The notes beneath the pieces are model-generated. The model searched no databases, had not been told where the DNA came from, and worked only from the letters and a program-made list of their open reading frames with translations. A stretch of DNA of 64,000 bases from Arthrobacter celericrescens (GTDB lineage: Bacteria > Actinomycetota > Actinomycetes > Actinomycetales > Micrococcaceae). Location of the stretch: assembly GCF_003614925.1 (NCBI RefSeq), contig NZ_QYLP01000100.1:1-64000 (forward strand), given 5' to 3'. Position numbers and translations under genes: made by a program. How positions within the stretch are numbered: position 1 is the first letter of the stretch; every line of letters starts with the position of its first letter. Below are positions 1-7,242 of the stretch, piece by piece.

Positions 1-348
1 ATCCAATTCCCCAACAGACTCCCGATCTGACCATCAGGCAGACCGGACAACCGACCGGTCCCTTACACAGAAAACTTGACACCCCCTCAGTGGCGAGGTT
101 GCGGCTGTAGAACTTCGAGTCATACGCCGGCCGCCCCGGCCCCCGCCGCTTCTCCACCATCGCAGCCACTCCTCACGCCGCCGTGCCACAAACCGTTGGC
201 CAATTTCATACAGACTAGTACGGACCTTGATCTGCAAGACGCGTGACCGCATCGAATCGGCGTCTCGACAAGGAGAAGCCTGTGGAGCAGGGCGTGCCGC
301 ATCTTCCCAGCGAGCTTGCGGCTGGGCATGCCCGCATACGGCTCGGGT
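1..348. other. Non-coding left edge of the window, downstream of the HEPN-like gene
   Basis: No convincing gene is seen here. Short open frames exist on both strands but lack ribosome binding sites and family resemblance. The only recognisable piece is an IS-end-like sequence near position 63. The stretch is probably decayed mobile-element DNA downstream of the five-gene operon. Confidence 0.4.
62..85. mobile_element. Possible terminal end of an IS256-family element (remnant)
   Basis: The sequence TTACACAGAAAACTTGACAC (63-82) resembles the outer ends I remember for actinobacterial IS256-type (mutator) transposons, which typically carry TTACACA...CTTGACAC near the tip. If so, the element body would lie to the left, outside the window. 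No transposase is visible here. Recognition is from memory of the family and is tentative. Confidence 0.3.
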
Positions 349-957
349 CTACTCTCGCTCTGGAAGCATGTCAGGGTGCTCGCGAAGGAGTGAGCACCCA
401 AAGGCCCTGAGAGCATCGAGCACGGTTCCGGTGTAGGCCACGATCTTGCTCTGTAGGACAGCACGAGTGTTGTGTTTGTTCGAAATCGCTGAGAGGTGGC
501 ACTGGGCAAGCCAGTGGTCCCCGTTGGTGACGTCGCGGTGTGCCGCGACTCGATTGCGGATGTCGCCAAGCGCCTTCATGAACGCTTGGTCGGATCGAAG
601 CAGCTTCAGAGAGTCCTTGAGGGCCTTCCCCGCATTCCCGAAGTCTTGACCGACACGAGGCGGCAGCTCCTCAACCGTCGCCCACATCACCAAGGCGAGG
701 TACTTCTCCCACACTTCCCGATCATGGGGCTCTTCGAGGTCTCGGAGCAGGAGCACCTTCAGTTCGTAGTCCGTGGCGACCACGGTGGCCATGAGTTCCA
801 TCGCAGTGCGCTTCGACTTATCCGTGACGGTTGCCGAGAGCTGGGAGAGGTGGATCATGATCCGTTCATAGTCGCGCCGGGTTCGCTCCAACTCCGCGCG
901 AAGGTGTTCAACCTGTTCGGCAATCCTCGCAAACACCGCGTCGTCGCTGACGTTCAT
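349..957 (-). CDS. HEPN-like protein, last gene of the PIN-kinase/vWA/PP2C operon
   Basis: A 202-residue, mostly helical protein. Residues 7-35 are charged and coiled-coil-like. Near the C-terminus it has IRNRVAAHRD, with R134 and H140 spaced as in the Rx4-6H motif of HEPN ribonucleases; the RNxxxAHxD form is common in AbiU2-like proteins. This suggests RNA cleavage or a regulatory HEPN role, but the family assignment is an inference from one motif. Its ATG overlaps the stop of the PP2C gene by 4 bases (ATGA), so it should be translationally coupled to it. It is the final gene of the minus-strand operon. A second, possibly toxic, RNase at the end of a kinase/phosphatase operon would fit a defence role. 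It could instead be an inactive helical partner protein. Confidence 0.65.
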   Translation of the reverse strand: MNVSDDAVFARIAEQVEHLRAELERTRRDYERIMIHLSQLSATVTDKSKRTAMELMATVVATDYELKVLLLRDLEEPHDREVWEKYLALVMWATVEELPPRVGQDFGNAGKALKDSLKLLRSDQAFMKALGDIRNRVAAHRDVTNGDHWLAQCHLSAISNKHNTRAVLQSKIVAYTGTVLDALRAFGCSLLREHPDMLPERE

Positions 958-1709
958 TGCGTGGCCGTTCGACCGAAGATCCCGATGGAACAGTCGTCCT
1001 TGGTTGCATCCCGGATTGTGATGTCCACAAGGCGTCGCAGACGCTTGCGGTGCTCTGACGTCTTGTTCTGACTCCCTCGCATGGCGGCGACGGTGCTGAT
1101 CAGCTTCGAGCAGGCCTTCGCCAGTTGGCCCGTGCGAGAGTCAAAGAGGCTCTCCCCGGCTCCGTCGCTCATGAGAATGAACCCGTCCACTCCGTCAAGC
1201 GAGCCTCGGAAGAGTCGCATGGACTCGAGTGCACGCGAGGACGTCACGAACGTGGTCTGGTTGGCGAACTCGCTGTTGTCTGGGCCGGAGATGACGCGCA
1301 GGTCACCGTGCTTCAGGAAGCCGACAACTCCGTCGCCGACGTGCGCGCCGAGGAACGTGTCGCCAGAGACCGCAACGCAGAGGAATGTTGACGCCAGATC
1401 CTCGGAGGTGACATCGTGCCGTTCGGCAACACTGGCGACCTTGGACACGAGCCGTTCGAGCAGCGCTACCTTGACTTTGACGCCGTCGTCGGACGACGCG
1501 AACTCAGCGAACTGCTCAACAAGTGCAGCACAACCTTCGTCAACGACGGCTTGCGCACCAAACTGCGAGTGCGATGCGGAGCCAGCACCGTCAGCGAGGC
1601 AGAGAACCTGGACACCGCCACGCGAAAGGTACTTCGTTCGGTCCTGGACCGGCGTCCCGTCGCGAAGGTGCCCGTGTCCGCGCACCTGGTAGTGGAACTC
1701 CTTGAACAC
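954..1709 (-). CDS. PP2C-family serine/threonine protein phosphatase
   Basis: A 251-residue PP2C-type phosphatase. All metal-binding motifs are visible: the LADGAG motif with D40-G41, the VGDG motif with D126, the MSDGAG motif with D182, and DDCS at 238-241. It should therefore be an active Mn/Mg-dependent phosphoserine/threonine phosphatase, cytoplasmic, with no membrane segment. It starts with GTG directly after the TAG stop of the vWA gene (zero spacing) and overlaps the HEPN-like gene downstream by 4 bases. In TerY-P triads a PP2C enzyme of this kind opposes the partner kinase and may act on the vWA protein. The probable target here is the PIN-kinase encoded two genes upstream; that pairing is inferred from the operon, not shown. 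Confidence 0.88.
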   Translation of the reverse strand: MFKEFHYQVRGHGHLRDGTPVQDRTKYLSRGGVQVLCLADGAGSASHSQFGAQAVVDEGCAALVEQFAEFASSDDGVKVKVALLERLVSKVASVAERHDVTSEDLASTFLCVAVSGDTFLGAHVGDGVVGFLKHGDLRVISGPDNSEFANQTTFVTSSRALESMRLFRGSLDGVDGFILMSDGAGESLFDSRTGQLAKACSKLISTVAAMRGSQNKTSEHRKRLRRLVDITIRDATKDDCSIGIFGRTATQ

Positions 1710-2384
1710 CTACAGCTCCGCCCAGCCAGCCAGTCCTTCGAGATCGAGCTTCACGGTGTCGCCCGGCGTCGAGCGCGACACGCGCGCGACGGACCGAGAG
1801 AGCCACTCGAAGAACTCCTTGAACTTCAAGCCGTCAAGACGCAGTGGCGGGCGGTTGGGGCTGAAGCGCGCGAGCGTCTTCATGTCTGCGCCACTGCCGA
1901 TGCCGATAGGGAAGACGGTGAGCTTCTTCGCCTCGACCATATCGACGACTCGCATGACGGCGGTGTCGATGTTGTCGGTGGGCGCGCCGTCGGTCATGAG
2001 CACCAGCCACGGCTGGTAGTAGAGGACGCCGCTACCGGAGTAGGTGGCCTTCCTCGTTTCGAGGGTGTCAAGAGCGAGGTTTACGCCAGCTCCCATGGCG
2101 GTCGTGCCGCTCGCCGCCAGAGACGAGATCCGTTGCAGTCGCTCGATGCTCGCAAAGTCGTGGACCAGACCCGCAGATGAGTTGAACTCGACGATGTTGA
2201 TCTCGGCGGAGTCGTGAGCGTCATCATCCTCGTCAATCGCATCGTAGAACAGGTTGACGCCGCGGACGAGTTCCTGGATCGGCGACCCGCTCATCGAGCT
2301 GCTGGTGTCGAGGCAGAGCGAGACGGGTACGCGCGGTGTCGGGTTGTCGACGAGGTCGTCGGCCCCGATGTTGAGGCGTGCCAT
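1710..2384 (-). CDS. TerY-like von Willebrand factor A (vWA) domain protein
   Basis: A 224-residue single-domain vWA protein. The MIDAS metal site is complete: DxSxS at D26-S28-S30 (LDTSSSM), a threonine in SGTTAMG around 94-95, and D132 in MTDGAPTD. TerY-type vWA proteins act as metal-dependent binding scaffolds and are encoded with a PP2C phosphatase and a kinase in the TerY-P triad, exactly as seen here. The ATG is preceded by an AAGGGAA ribosome site about 7 bases upstream. The gene follows the PIN-kinase by 33 bases and abuts the PP2C gene. There is no signal peptide or membrane segment, so it should act in the cytoplasm. It could be a phosphorylation substrate of the kinase or an adaptor; the sequence does not decide. 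Confidence 0.88.
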   Translation of the reverse strand: MARLNIGADDLVDNPTPRVPVSLCLDTSSSMSGSPIQELVRGVNLFYDAIDEDDDAHDSAEINIVEFNSSAGLVHDFASIERLQRISSLAASGTTAMGAGVNLALDTLETRKATYSGSGVLYYQPWLVLMTDGAPTDNIDTAVMRVVDMVEAKKLTVFPIGIGSGADMKTLARFSPNRPPLRLDGLKFKEFFEWLSRSVARVSRSTPGDTVKLDLEGLAGWAEL

Positions 2385-2417
2385 GGTTGATTCCCTTCTT
2401 GAAGGATGAGCCTTCTG

Positions 2418-4712
2418 TTAGTTGCCGGCAAACCACTTCCAGAGGCGCGTCCAGAAGCCGGGCTGTGACTGTGATCGCGACTTGGCTGTGGGAGAGGGCG
2501 TTGGGCGACCCGCTGCCGGGCAGACCTGCTTGATCGCCGAGTGCGACTTCGGGATGTCGAGGTACTTGGCCGTGAACCACGCGATGTGGTCGTAGGTGAT
2601 GAACGGTTGCCGACAATCAGTGCACAGGCGATTCGGATCAAGCGTGTTCGCCTTCGTCGTGCAGGCGGGACAACGGCCGTACTTTAGTTGTGCTGTCGGA
2701 AAGCTCGTGTGGCAGTCCTTGCAAGTTGCGGTTGGCTGTGACGTGGGCCGACTTGCTGCAGTTCGCGTTGTAGAAGGTGGTCGGGCTGTCGAGAGAGGCG
2801 CAGGCTGTTGGTCCCTGCATTTGTTGCACTGTCGTGGGACGAAGTACTCCTCGTTGTCATCGTTCCAGATCCCTGCGATGGCATCCTTGCGACCGCAGGT
2901 CGGGCAGTCCTGGATGGGGGCGTCTTGTTTGAAGGCCTTGTTCCGGATCGGGTACACGTCGTTCGACATTGGGTCGAAACACATGCGGCCGTTCCGCAGG
3001 TACGACTTGTATGCCTTGAACGCTTCGAGCCATTCGGTGGCAGTGGGGCGCTTCTTGTAACGCTTGCCCTCGCGGTGGAAGCTGTGCCAGAAGAGGTCCT
3101 TCACTGGCTTGTGGATGTGGCTCCACATGTACTTCCAGTCGCCTTCGGGCTGGTCCTTGTTGTTCCGGTTCTCGTACTGGAAGGCGAAGTTACCCTCCTT
3201 GATGAGTTGCACCATGTCGCCGTCGGTTCCCGTCCGGATGTACGGGAACTGGCCGGTCATGACGATCATGAACAGCATGGTCGCGACGGCGAAGAGTTCG
3301 TCTTCCATCGCGCGTAGGTCATCCGAGTAGGCCTTTCCGAGCATGGCCGGTGAGGTGAACATCGGGGTTCCGACCGGGCAGGGGTAGCCCTCCAATTGCC
3401 AGGAGTCAGCGTCGATGATGAAGACGTTCTTCTTCTCGTCGACCATGAGGTTCTTGGGGTTGATATCACCGAGGATCACATTCATGGAGTGCAGGTACTG
3501 GACCTTCTCCAAGAACGAGATGCAGATATCGACGAGGTCGGTCTTCTTCCACGTGGGGAACTCGCGCTCGAACTTCCGCTTGTTGAAGATGGTGCGCTGA
3601 AACTCGCGGCCGCTTGCCTTCGGCATCACGTACCCGACGAACTCGCCCGCGCTGTTGCGAACGACCGCCGTGGGAATGCAGAGGCCCTTCGCGCGGAGGT
3701 TCCGACCGACGAGCAACTCGATCTTCTCCTTGCGGTGACGCGTGAGGTGGTCCCTGTCGAAGATCTTGACGACCGTGCTGCGGTCGCCGTCGTAAACGGT
3801 GCCTTCGCCACCCTCGCCGAGCAGCGCGCCGAGAACGAGCGTCCCTGTTTTGTCGGCGGAGGCCCACTCGACCCGTTCGCCTTCACTGGGGAGTGCGGAG
3901 AAGGCGAGGGGAGTGTCACTCGGCTTGAGCCTTGCACGTGCAGAGAACGGGTTGACCGGGGCAGCAGGGGTTGCCGCCGGCCAACGGGCAGTTGATGGGC
4001 TTGGCGCGGACGACCGCGTGGTCCGCGGGCCCAGCTTGACGGCAGACGTCTTCAGGCCGAATATCTTCCCGAACTCATCCAGAAGCGGCTTGAGCGCCGC
4101 AACCTCGGATTCGTCCTTGAAGTTCCCTGTTCCATCGGCGACGCGCGCGGCGTGGCGGGCATACTTGCGGTGACCGCGATCGAAGAGCGAATCATCGGTG
4201 TCTACTTCGAGGTCGCCATCCTTCGTCAGGACGCCAACGAGGAGACGCTTGGCAAGGCGGTGAGCGAGGAGGCGAATCCGCAGCTTGATCGTGATGTCGT
4301 GGGTGAGAAGACACATCTCGTAGGTGCCCGCGAAGCGCTCGAAGAGCTGCAGGAACAGGTCGTCAGCGTACGGGTTGGTGTCATCGCCAAGGTCCTTGCG
4401 CACGAGCCCGACGCGGCTCGCGCTCTTCAGGAAGGTGAGTGCGGCGCCTGCCTTCTTGATGGCCTGGGCGCGCTCCTCCGACTCCCCGGAGGGATCGATC
4501 TGACTCTGTTTTGTCAGCTCGCCGACCACCTTGGTCGGCACGACGATCGGGTTGTTGTTGGCGAGGATCGTCGTCTGCCCCCGCTCGAAGAGTCGCTTCA
4601 ACCCTCCTGCCCGGCGCGGTTCCGTGTCCATGAAGACGTTTGTGTCAATGAACAACCTTCGGTTGGGCTGGAGGAACTCGACGGGATCGAGCAAGACGAC
4701 TGGTGAACTCAC
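2418..4712 (-). CDS. PIN nuclease - atypical protein kinase - zinc-ribbon fusion protein
   Basis: A 764-residue three-part protein. Residues 1-165 look like a PIN RNase, with acidic residues D23 (FIDTN), D110/D111, D117/D118 and D139 (LLTHD). Residues 225-290 are a Pro/Ala/Ser linker. Residues 293-575 are a protein kinase with a glycine loop (GEGGEG, 299-304), Lys at 316, a catalytic loop GDINPKN (D416, N421) and IDADSW (434-438) in place of DFG, as in the atypical kinases of TerY-P triads. The C-terminus has three Cys-pair clusters: 603/606 with 629/632, 664/667 with 681/684, and 697/700 with 731. It starts with GTG overlapping the HTH gene stop by 4 bases (GTGA). The PIN part next to an excisionase-type HTH protein is a classic toxin-antitoxin arrangement; the kinase plus the downstream phosphatase suggests phosphorylation controls the nuclease. 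The fusion is unusual and its function is untested. Confidence 0.85.
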   Translation of the reverse strand: MSSPVVLLDPVEFLQPNRRLFIDTNVFMDTEPRRAGGLKRLFERGQTTILANNNPIVVPTKVVGELTKQSQIDPSGESEERAQAIKKAGAALTFLKSASRVGLVRKDLGDDTNPYADDLFLQLFERFAGTYEMCLLTHDITIKLRIRLLAHRLAKRLLVGVLTKDGDLEVDTDDSLFDRGHRKYARHAARVADGTGNFKDESEVAALKPLLDEFGKIFGLKTSAVKLGPRTTRSSAPSPSTARWPAATPAAPVNPFSARARLKPSDTPLAFSALPSEGERVEWASADKTGTLVLGALLGEGGEGTVYDGDRSTVVKIFDRDHLTRHRKEKIELLVGRNLRAKGLCIPTAVVRNSAGEFVGYVMPKASGREFQRTIFNKRKFEREFPTWKKTDLVDICISFLEKVQYLHSMNVILGDINPKNLMVDEKKNVFIIDADSWQLEGYPCPVGTPMFTSPAMLGKAYSDDLRAMEDELFAVATMLFMIVMTGQFPYIRTGTDGDMVQLIKEGNFAFQYENRNNKDQPEGDWKYMWSHIHKPVKDLFWHSFHREGKRYKKRPTATEWLEAFKAYKSYLRNGRMCFDPMSNDVYPIRNKAFKQDAPIQDCPTCGRKDAIAGIWNDDNEEYFVPRQCNKCRDQQPAPLSTARPPSTTRTAASRPTSQPTATCKDCHTSFPTAQLKYGRCPACTTKANTLDPNRLCTDCRQPFITYDHIAWFTAKYLDIPKSHSAIKQVCPAAGRPTPSPTAKSRSQSQPGFWTRLWKWFAGN

Positions 4713-5101
4713 AGGTCTCCCTTGAACGTGATGTTGCTGCGGAACTCCTCCAGCGCCGCCGCGGCTTCTTCGTGCTCCGACTGGCGCTCGCGTTGGTACT
4801 TTGCGATCGCCCGCATGGGAATGCGGCGGTGGCTGCCGACGCGAATGTGCTCTACGGTGCCCGCATCGACCAGCTTCATGAGGGTGGGTCGAGACATGCC
4901 CAGCATCGAGGCAGCCTCCGTGCTGGTGAACAGGTCCTTGACCGGGAGCACGACCGCTCCTGTGGAGTGTTCCGCCTCCAGGAGCTCGAGAACCTTCTCC
5001 GCACTCCTGCGCGTCAGGTTGAGCGTGACGGTAACGTCATCTGGTGAGGCTTCGAGAGCATCGCGGAGCGCCTGAACATCATCTGGCAGGATTCCGGACA
5101 T
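4709..5101 (-). CDS. Excisionase-type HTH protein, probable antitoxin of the PIN-kinase
   Basis: About 130 residues from the ATG at 5101. The centre contains a MerR/excisionase-type winged helix-turn-helix (FTSTEAASMLGMSRPTLMKL followed by RVGSHRRIP), and the C-terminal helix is charged and Glu-rich. Proteins of this build are commonly encoded just before PIN-domain toxins in actinobacteria and act as antitoxin and autorepressor. A further in-frame ATG lies at 5152, but a promoter-like TTGACT (5166-5171) with TTACAG (5143-5148), 17 bases apart, would start transcription after it, and GGAAG precedes 5101, so I prefer 5101. The gene overlaps the PIN-kinase by 4 bases and heads the operon. Three ACTGWAA repeats in its promoter may be its own binding sites. 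Confidence 0.8.
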   Translation of the reverse strand: MSGILPDDVQALRDALEASPDDVTVTLNLTRRSAEKVLELLEAEHSTGAVVLPVKDLFTSTEAASMLGMSRPTLMKLVDAGTVEHIRVGSHRRIPMRAIAKYQRERQSEHEEAAAALEEFRSNITFKGDL

Positions 5102-5112
5102 CTTCACTTCCA

Positions 5113-5171
5113 ACTGAAACGAACGGATAGCGACTGAAATAACTGTAACCATCTGACGCGAGTGAAGTCAA
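5113..5171 (-). promoter_or_regulatory. Promoter and direct-repeat operator of the HTH/PIN-kinase operon
   Basis: On the minus strand, TTGACT (5166-5171) and TTACAG (5143-5148) are 17 bases apart and give a plausible sigma-70-type promoter. Read on the plus strand, ACTGAAA occurs at 5113-5119 and 5133-5139, exactly 20 bases apart, and ACTGTAA at 5142-5148 overlaps the -10. Direct repeats two helical turns apart suit a MerR/excisionase-fold autoregulator. This is seen in the sequence; binding is inferred. Confidence 0.45.
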
Positions 5172-5330
5172 GCGTGGGAGTGAGTCCTTGCCCAGACTGT
5201 TCCGCGATGCACACCGAACTGCTTCGCCAGAACGGTCACGCTGACGCCATCGGCGCGAGCTGTTCGCATAGCGTCCACTTCGTCCTCAGTCAGCCGTGTT
5301 CGAGCGCGTCTCCTTGGCTCCGCCGACGCC
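5168..5330 (-). pseudogene. Possible C-terminal fragment of a site-specific recombinase (HTH part only)
   Basis: A minus-strand frame ending at 5168 encodes TRLTEDEVDAMRTARADGVS followed by VTVLAKQFGVHRGTVWA. This looks like the C-terminal helix-turn-helix of serine recombinases or resolvases, but there is no catalytic domain or zinc ribbon upstream; the frame continues into unrelated sequence. It is best read as a mobile-element remnant just upstream of the HTH/PIN-kinase operon. It could also be a small free-standing HTH protein, but no good start or ribosome site is seen. Confidence 0.35.
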
Positions 5331-5459
5331 GCGATGAGTGGGTCGTCGGGCGCACTTACAGGCTCGACGGCAACCCCAGACCTGTGATTCCACGCGGAAG
5401 CAAGCCGCTCAACCCGCTGTCGCCTGTTCCCGCAGCGCTCCATTGCGTCCACCCTTGTG

Positions 5460-5491
5460 CAGGCCAGAGGCATTCGCGTCTGGCCTGTTTT
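5460..5491 (+). terminator. Rho-independent terminator-like hairpin
   Basis: CAGGCCAGA (5460-5468) pairs perfectly with TCTGGCCTG (5479-5487) around a 10-base loop and is followed by TTTT (5488-5491) on the plus strand. It has the form of an intrinsic terminator for plus-strand transcription, yet no plus-strand gene is recognised just upstream. It may be left from a lost gene or insulate the island segments. Confidence 0.55.
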
Positions 5492-5522
5492 CATTTCCGG
5501 GGCGAATCCAACACAAACCCAA

Positions 5523-5972
5523 CTAGGTCCCGCCCCGCATGCTTGCAAAATGGGCTTCTAGGATTTCCACGCTCTTGTGGAATTCTTCGAAGGCTTGGTA
5601 TTGGTCGGCGGTTGGATTGTCGGGGTCGAGAGGATACTTGAGGCGGACTTGTTCAGGCTCCGAAAAGTGGTCGAAGTAGTGGTATGCCGTCTCCCGCGCC
5701 GGGCGGATGTGGCTGGCGTATGAGCCCTTGATCGTGCTTGTTTGCCTCTGGAAGATGATTCCGGCCTCCCAGTCCTCGCCTACCTCTTCAAGGACCCGGA
5801 GATATTCCCGGAGCGCGTGGTCCCGCTTCGCCGCGTGTTCAGCCTTTTCCCGGTTCAATTGATCCTCCCGGTCTCGAACCGCCTTCTTATGAGAAAACCA
5901 AGTGGTGAGACCGCTAGATCCAAGCCCTACGATCAGACTTGCTGCAATCGTGAGCCAATCTTTTAGTTCCAC
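5523..5972 (-). CDS. Small membrane-anchored coiled-coil protein of unknown function
   Basis: About 149 residues from a GTG at 5972, chosen because GGAGAGG lies about 11 bases upstream and because the frame further upstream is low-complexity and unlike a protein. The N-terminus is a single hydrophobic helix (WLTIAASLIVGLGSSGLTTW). A strongly charged segment follows (HKKAVRDREDQLNREKAEHA) that should form a coiled coil, then an acidic helical C-terminal part. The topology is one N-terminal membrane anchor and a cytoplasmic helical domain. Family unknown. A similarly built protein is encoded on the other strand at 6244. Both lie inside the probable island between two toxin-antitoxin-like loci. 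Confidence 0.55.
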   Translation of the reverse strand: MELKDWLTIAASLIVGLGSSGLTTWFSHKKAVRDREDQLNREKAEHAAKRDHALREYLRVLEEVGEDWEAGIIFQRQTSTIKGSYASHIRPARETAYHYFDHFSEPEQVRLKYPLDPDNPTADQYQAFEEFHKSVEILEAHFASMRGGT

Positions 5973-6243
5973 TAATTCACCAACCTCTCCAAGGCCTGAC
6001 CAACTTCCGGATGTCCGGCTTTCCAGAACTAAGCAGCCTGGTTCCCACCCAACGTCCTTGCTCCCGGTGCGCCCGAGAAAGCACGGCCCAGCGCAAGCCC
6101 AAGGCATGCAAGTCGGCCCCGCGGACCATGGATCCCGGCACCGTCGAACCTACCATCCGTGAACACGCTCAAGGCAAGACTCTTCTGGCCATCGCTTCGA
6201 CCGTGAAAGTCGCGATTCGCTCCTACGAAGAGGAGGGCTGAGG

Positions 6244-6588
6244 TTGGATCAGGAGGCAATCCGGTTGGTTGGACCTCTCATCGTTGGTCTTATTGCCGGG
6301 CTCGGAGGCGCGGGGATCACCGCGGGGATAAACCGGAAGAACACCAAGGAGACGTTCGAAGACACCCGAAACCGGGAGCATGTAGCGTGGCTCCGGGATA
6401 GAAAGCAGGAAGCCTATGTGGACTTCCTGGTCAAGTCAAACGACATCATCCAAGGCATCAAAGATGGCCATAACGCGCGGGAACTGAGAACCGAGCTTGA
6501 CCGATTGGACGTCGTCCTAGGCCGGATCACGATGGTCGCATCCACTGACGTTCTGAGTACGGGCAGTGAGCGTTGGACTGATGCTTGA
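6244..6588 (+). CDS. Small membrane-anchored protein, probably truncated by frameshift
   Basis: A 114-residue frame starting with TTG and preceded by GGAGGG. It has one N-terminal hydrophobic segment rich in Gly (VGPLIVGLIAGLGGAGITAG) and a charged helical region (KNTKETFEDTRNREHVAWLR). The last residues (STGSERWTDA) look out of frame. The next frame at 6566-6778 encodes SRTQFIEAARVDLGLP, which resembles the normal C-terminal end of such short membrane-anchored actinobacterial proteins. The most likely reading is one gene of roughly 170-180 residues broken by one or more frameshifts. Function unknown. Confidence 0.45.
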   Translation: MDQEAIRLVGPLIVGLIAGLGGAGITAGINRKNTKETFEDTRNREHVAWLRDRKQEAYVDFLVKSNDIIQGIKDGHNARELRTELDRLDVVLGRITMVASTDVLSTGSERWTDA

Positions 6589-6778
6589 CATCGGCTGGCT
6601 GAATTTGAGCCAGTCGGAATCGCCAGATAAGCCGGAACTTTCCGAGTGGGACAGAAAGCTGCTTCGGCCGAGGATGATTACTGACATTGCTCCAAGCCGG
6701 ACGCAGTTTATTGAAGCTGCCAGAGTAGATCTCGGTCTGCCCCACCTCGCGCCCTCTCAGTTGAAGGCGATTCTCTGA
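6589..6778 (+). pseudogene. Out-of-frame C-terminal remnant of the 6244 gene
   Basis: The open frame ending at 6778 carries ELSEWDRKLLRPRMITDIAP followed by SRTQFIEAARVDLGLP. It has no ribosome site of its own and lies directly after the early stop of the membrane-anchored protein. I read it as the displaced 3' part of that gene. The join point cannot be fixed without a relative for comparison. Confidence 0.35.
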
Positions 6779-6993
6779 TAGCTGCCCGTATTGCCGTCGG
6801 GAATCTGCGCGGCTTCTGCACGCAGGTGATGAGTGCCGCGCGACTGAGTCCCGTCGGGGCCCAGATGGGGCCGTCGATCTCAGGGCGGCGACCACCTGCC
6901 GATTGTCCTTCGCGAGCGCCGCCCGCATGCCCCAATGCAAGACGTCGCCCTCGGGATATAGGCTGTGTTTCCATCACTTCTAGGAGGCGACCA

Positions 6994-7242
6994 ATGACTC
7001 GCATTAGACTCACGACGGTTTTCGACATCGAAGTAGATGCCGTTGATCTACAGGCGGCCGCGCTCGGGACCAGCCACGTAATGGTTCAGGATAACGACCC
7101 AGGTGTCGTCACCAATGCGGTCACTGATCCAGAAATCGCAGGTATGCACCTCATCACTGACCTCCAACATCACCTCGTGGATCGCTTTGATGGCAGGGCC
7201 GAGATTGCCATTGCACATCGGCAGGTGGAGGTCGTCTACTGA
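6994..7242 (+). CDS. Small hypothetical protein, 82 residues
   Basis: The ATG at 6994 has an ideal AGGAGG at 6982-6987, six bases upstream, the best ribosome site in this part of the island; the frame upstream of it is not protein-like. The product begins MTRIRLTTVFDIEVDAVDLQ, is acidic and mixed alpha/beta, and has no membrane segment, Cys pairs or recognisable motif. It stands alone with no clear operon partner. Family unknown. Confidence 0.6.
   Translation: MTRIRLTTVFDIEVDAVDLQAAALGTSHVMVQDNDPGVVTNAVTDPEIAGMHLITDLQHHLVDRFDGRAEIAIAHRQVEVVY

Larger units (their letters stand above)
5153..5522. other. Intergenic region upstream of the PIN-kinase operon
   Basis: This 370-base stretch contains the operon's -35 element, the recombinase-like HTH fragment and a strong hairpin with a T-run at 5460-5491. 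No complete gene is supported. Confidence 0.4.

Noticed and set aside
5162..5641. 159-codon plus-strand frame upstream of the terminator-like hairpin
   Set aside because: No ribosome site and no protein-like pattern. It runs through the hairpin and into the opposite-strand membrane protein gene.
6011..6241. 76-codon plus-strand frame with a resolvase-HTH-like end (HAQGKTLLAIASTVKVA)
   Set aside because: Similarity is weak, the HTH core is incomplete and no start signal is found; it also lies opposite the upstream region of the membrane protein gene.
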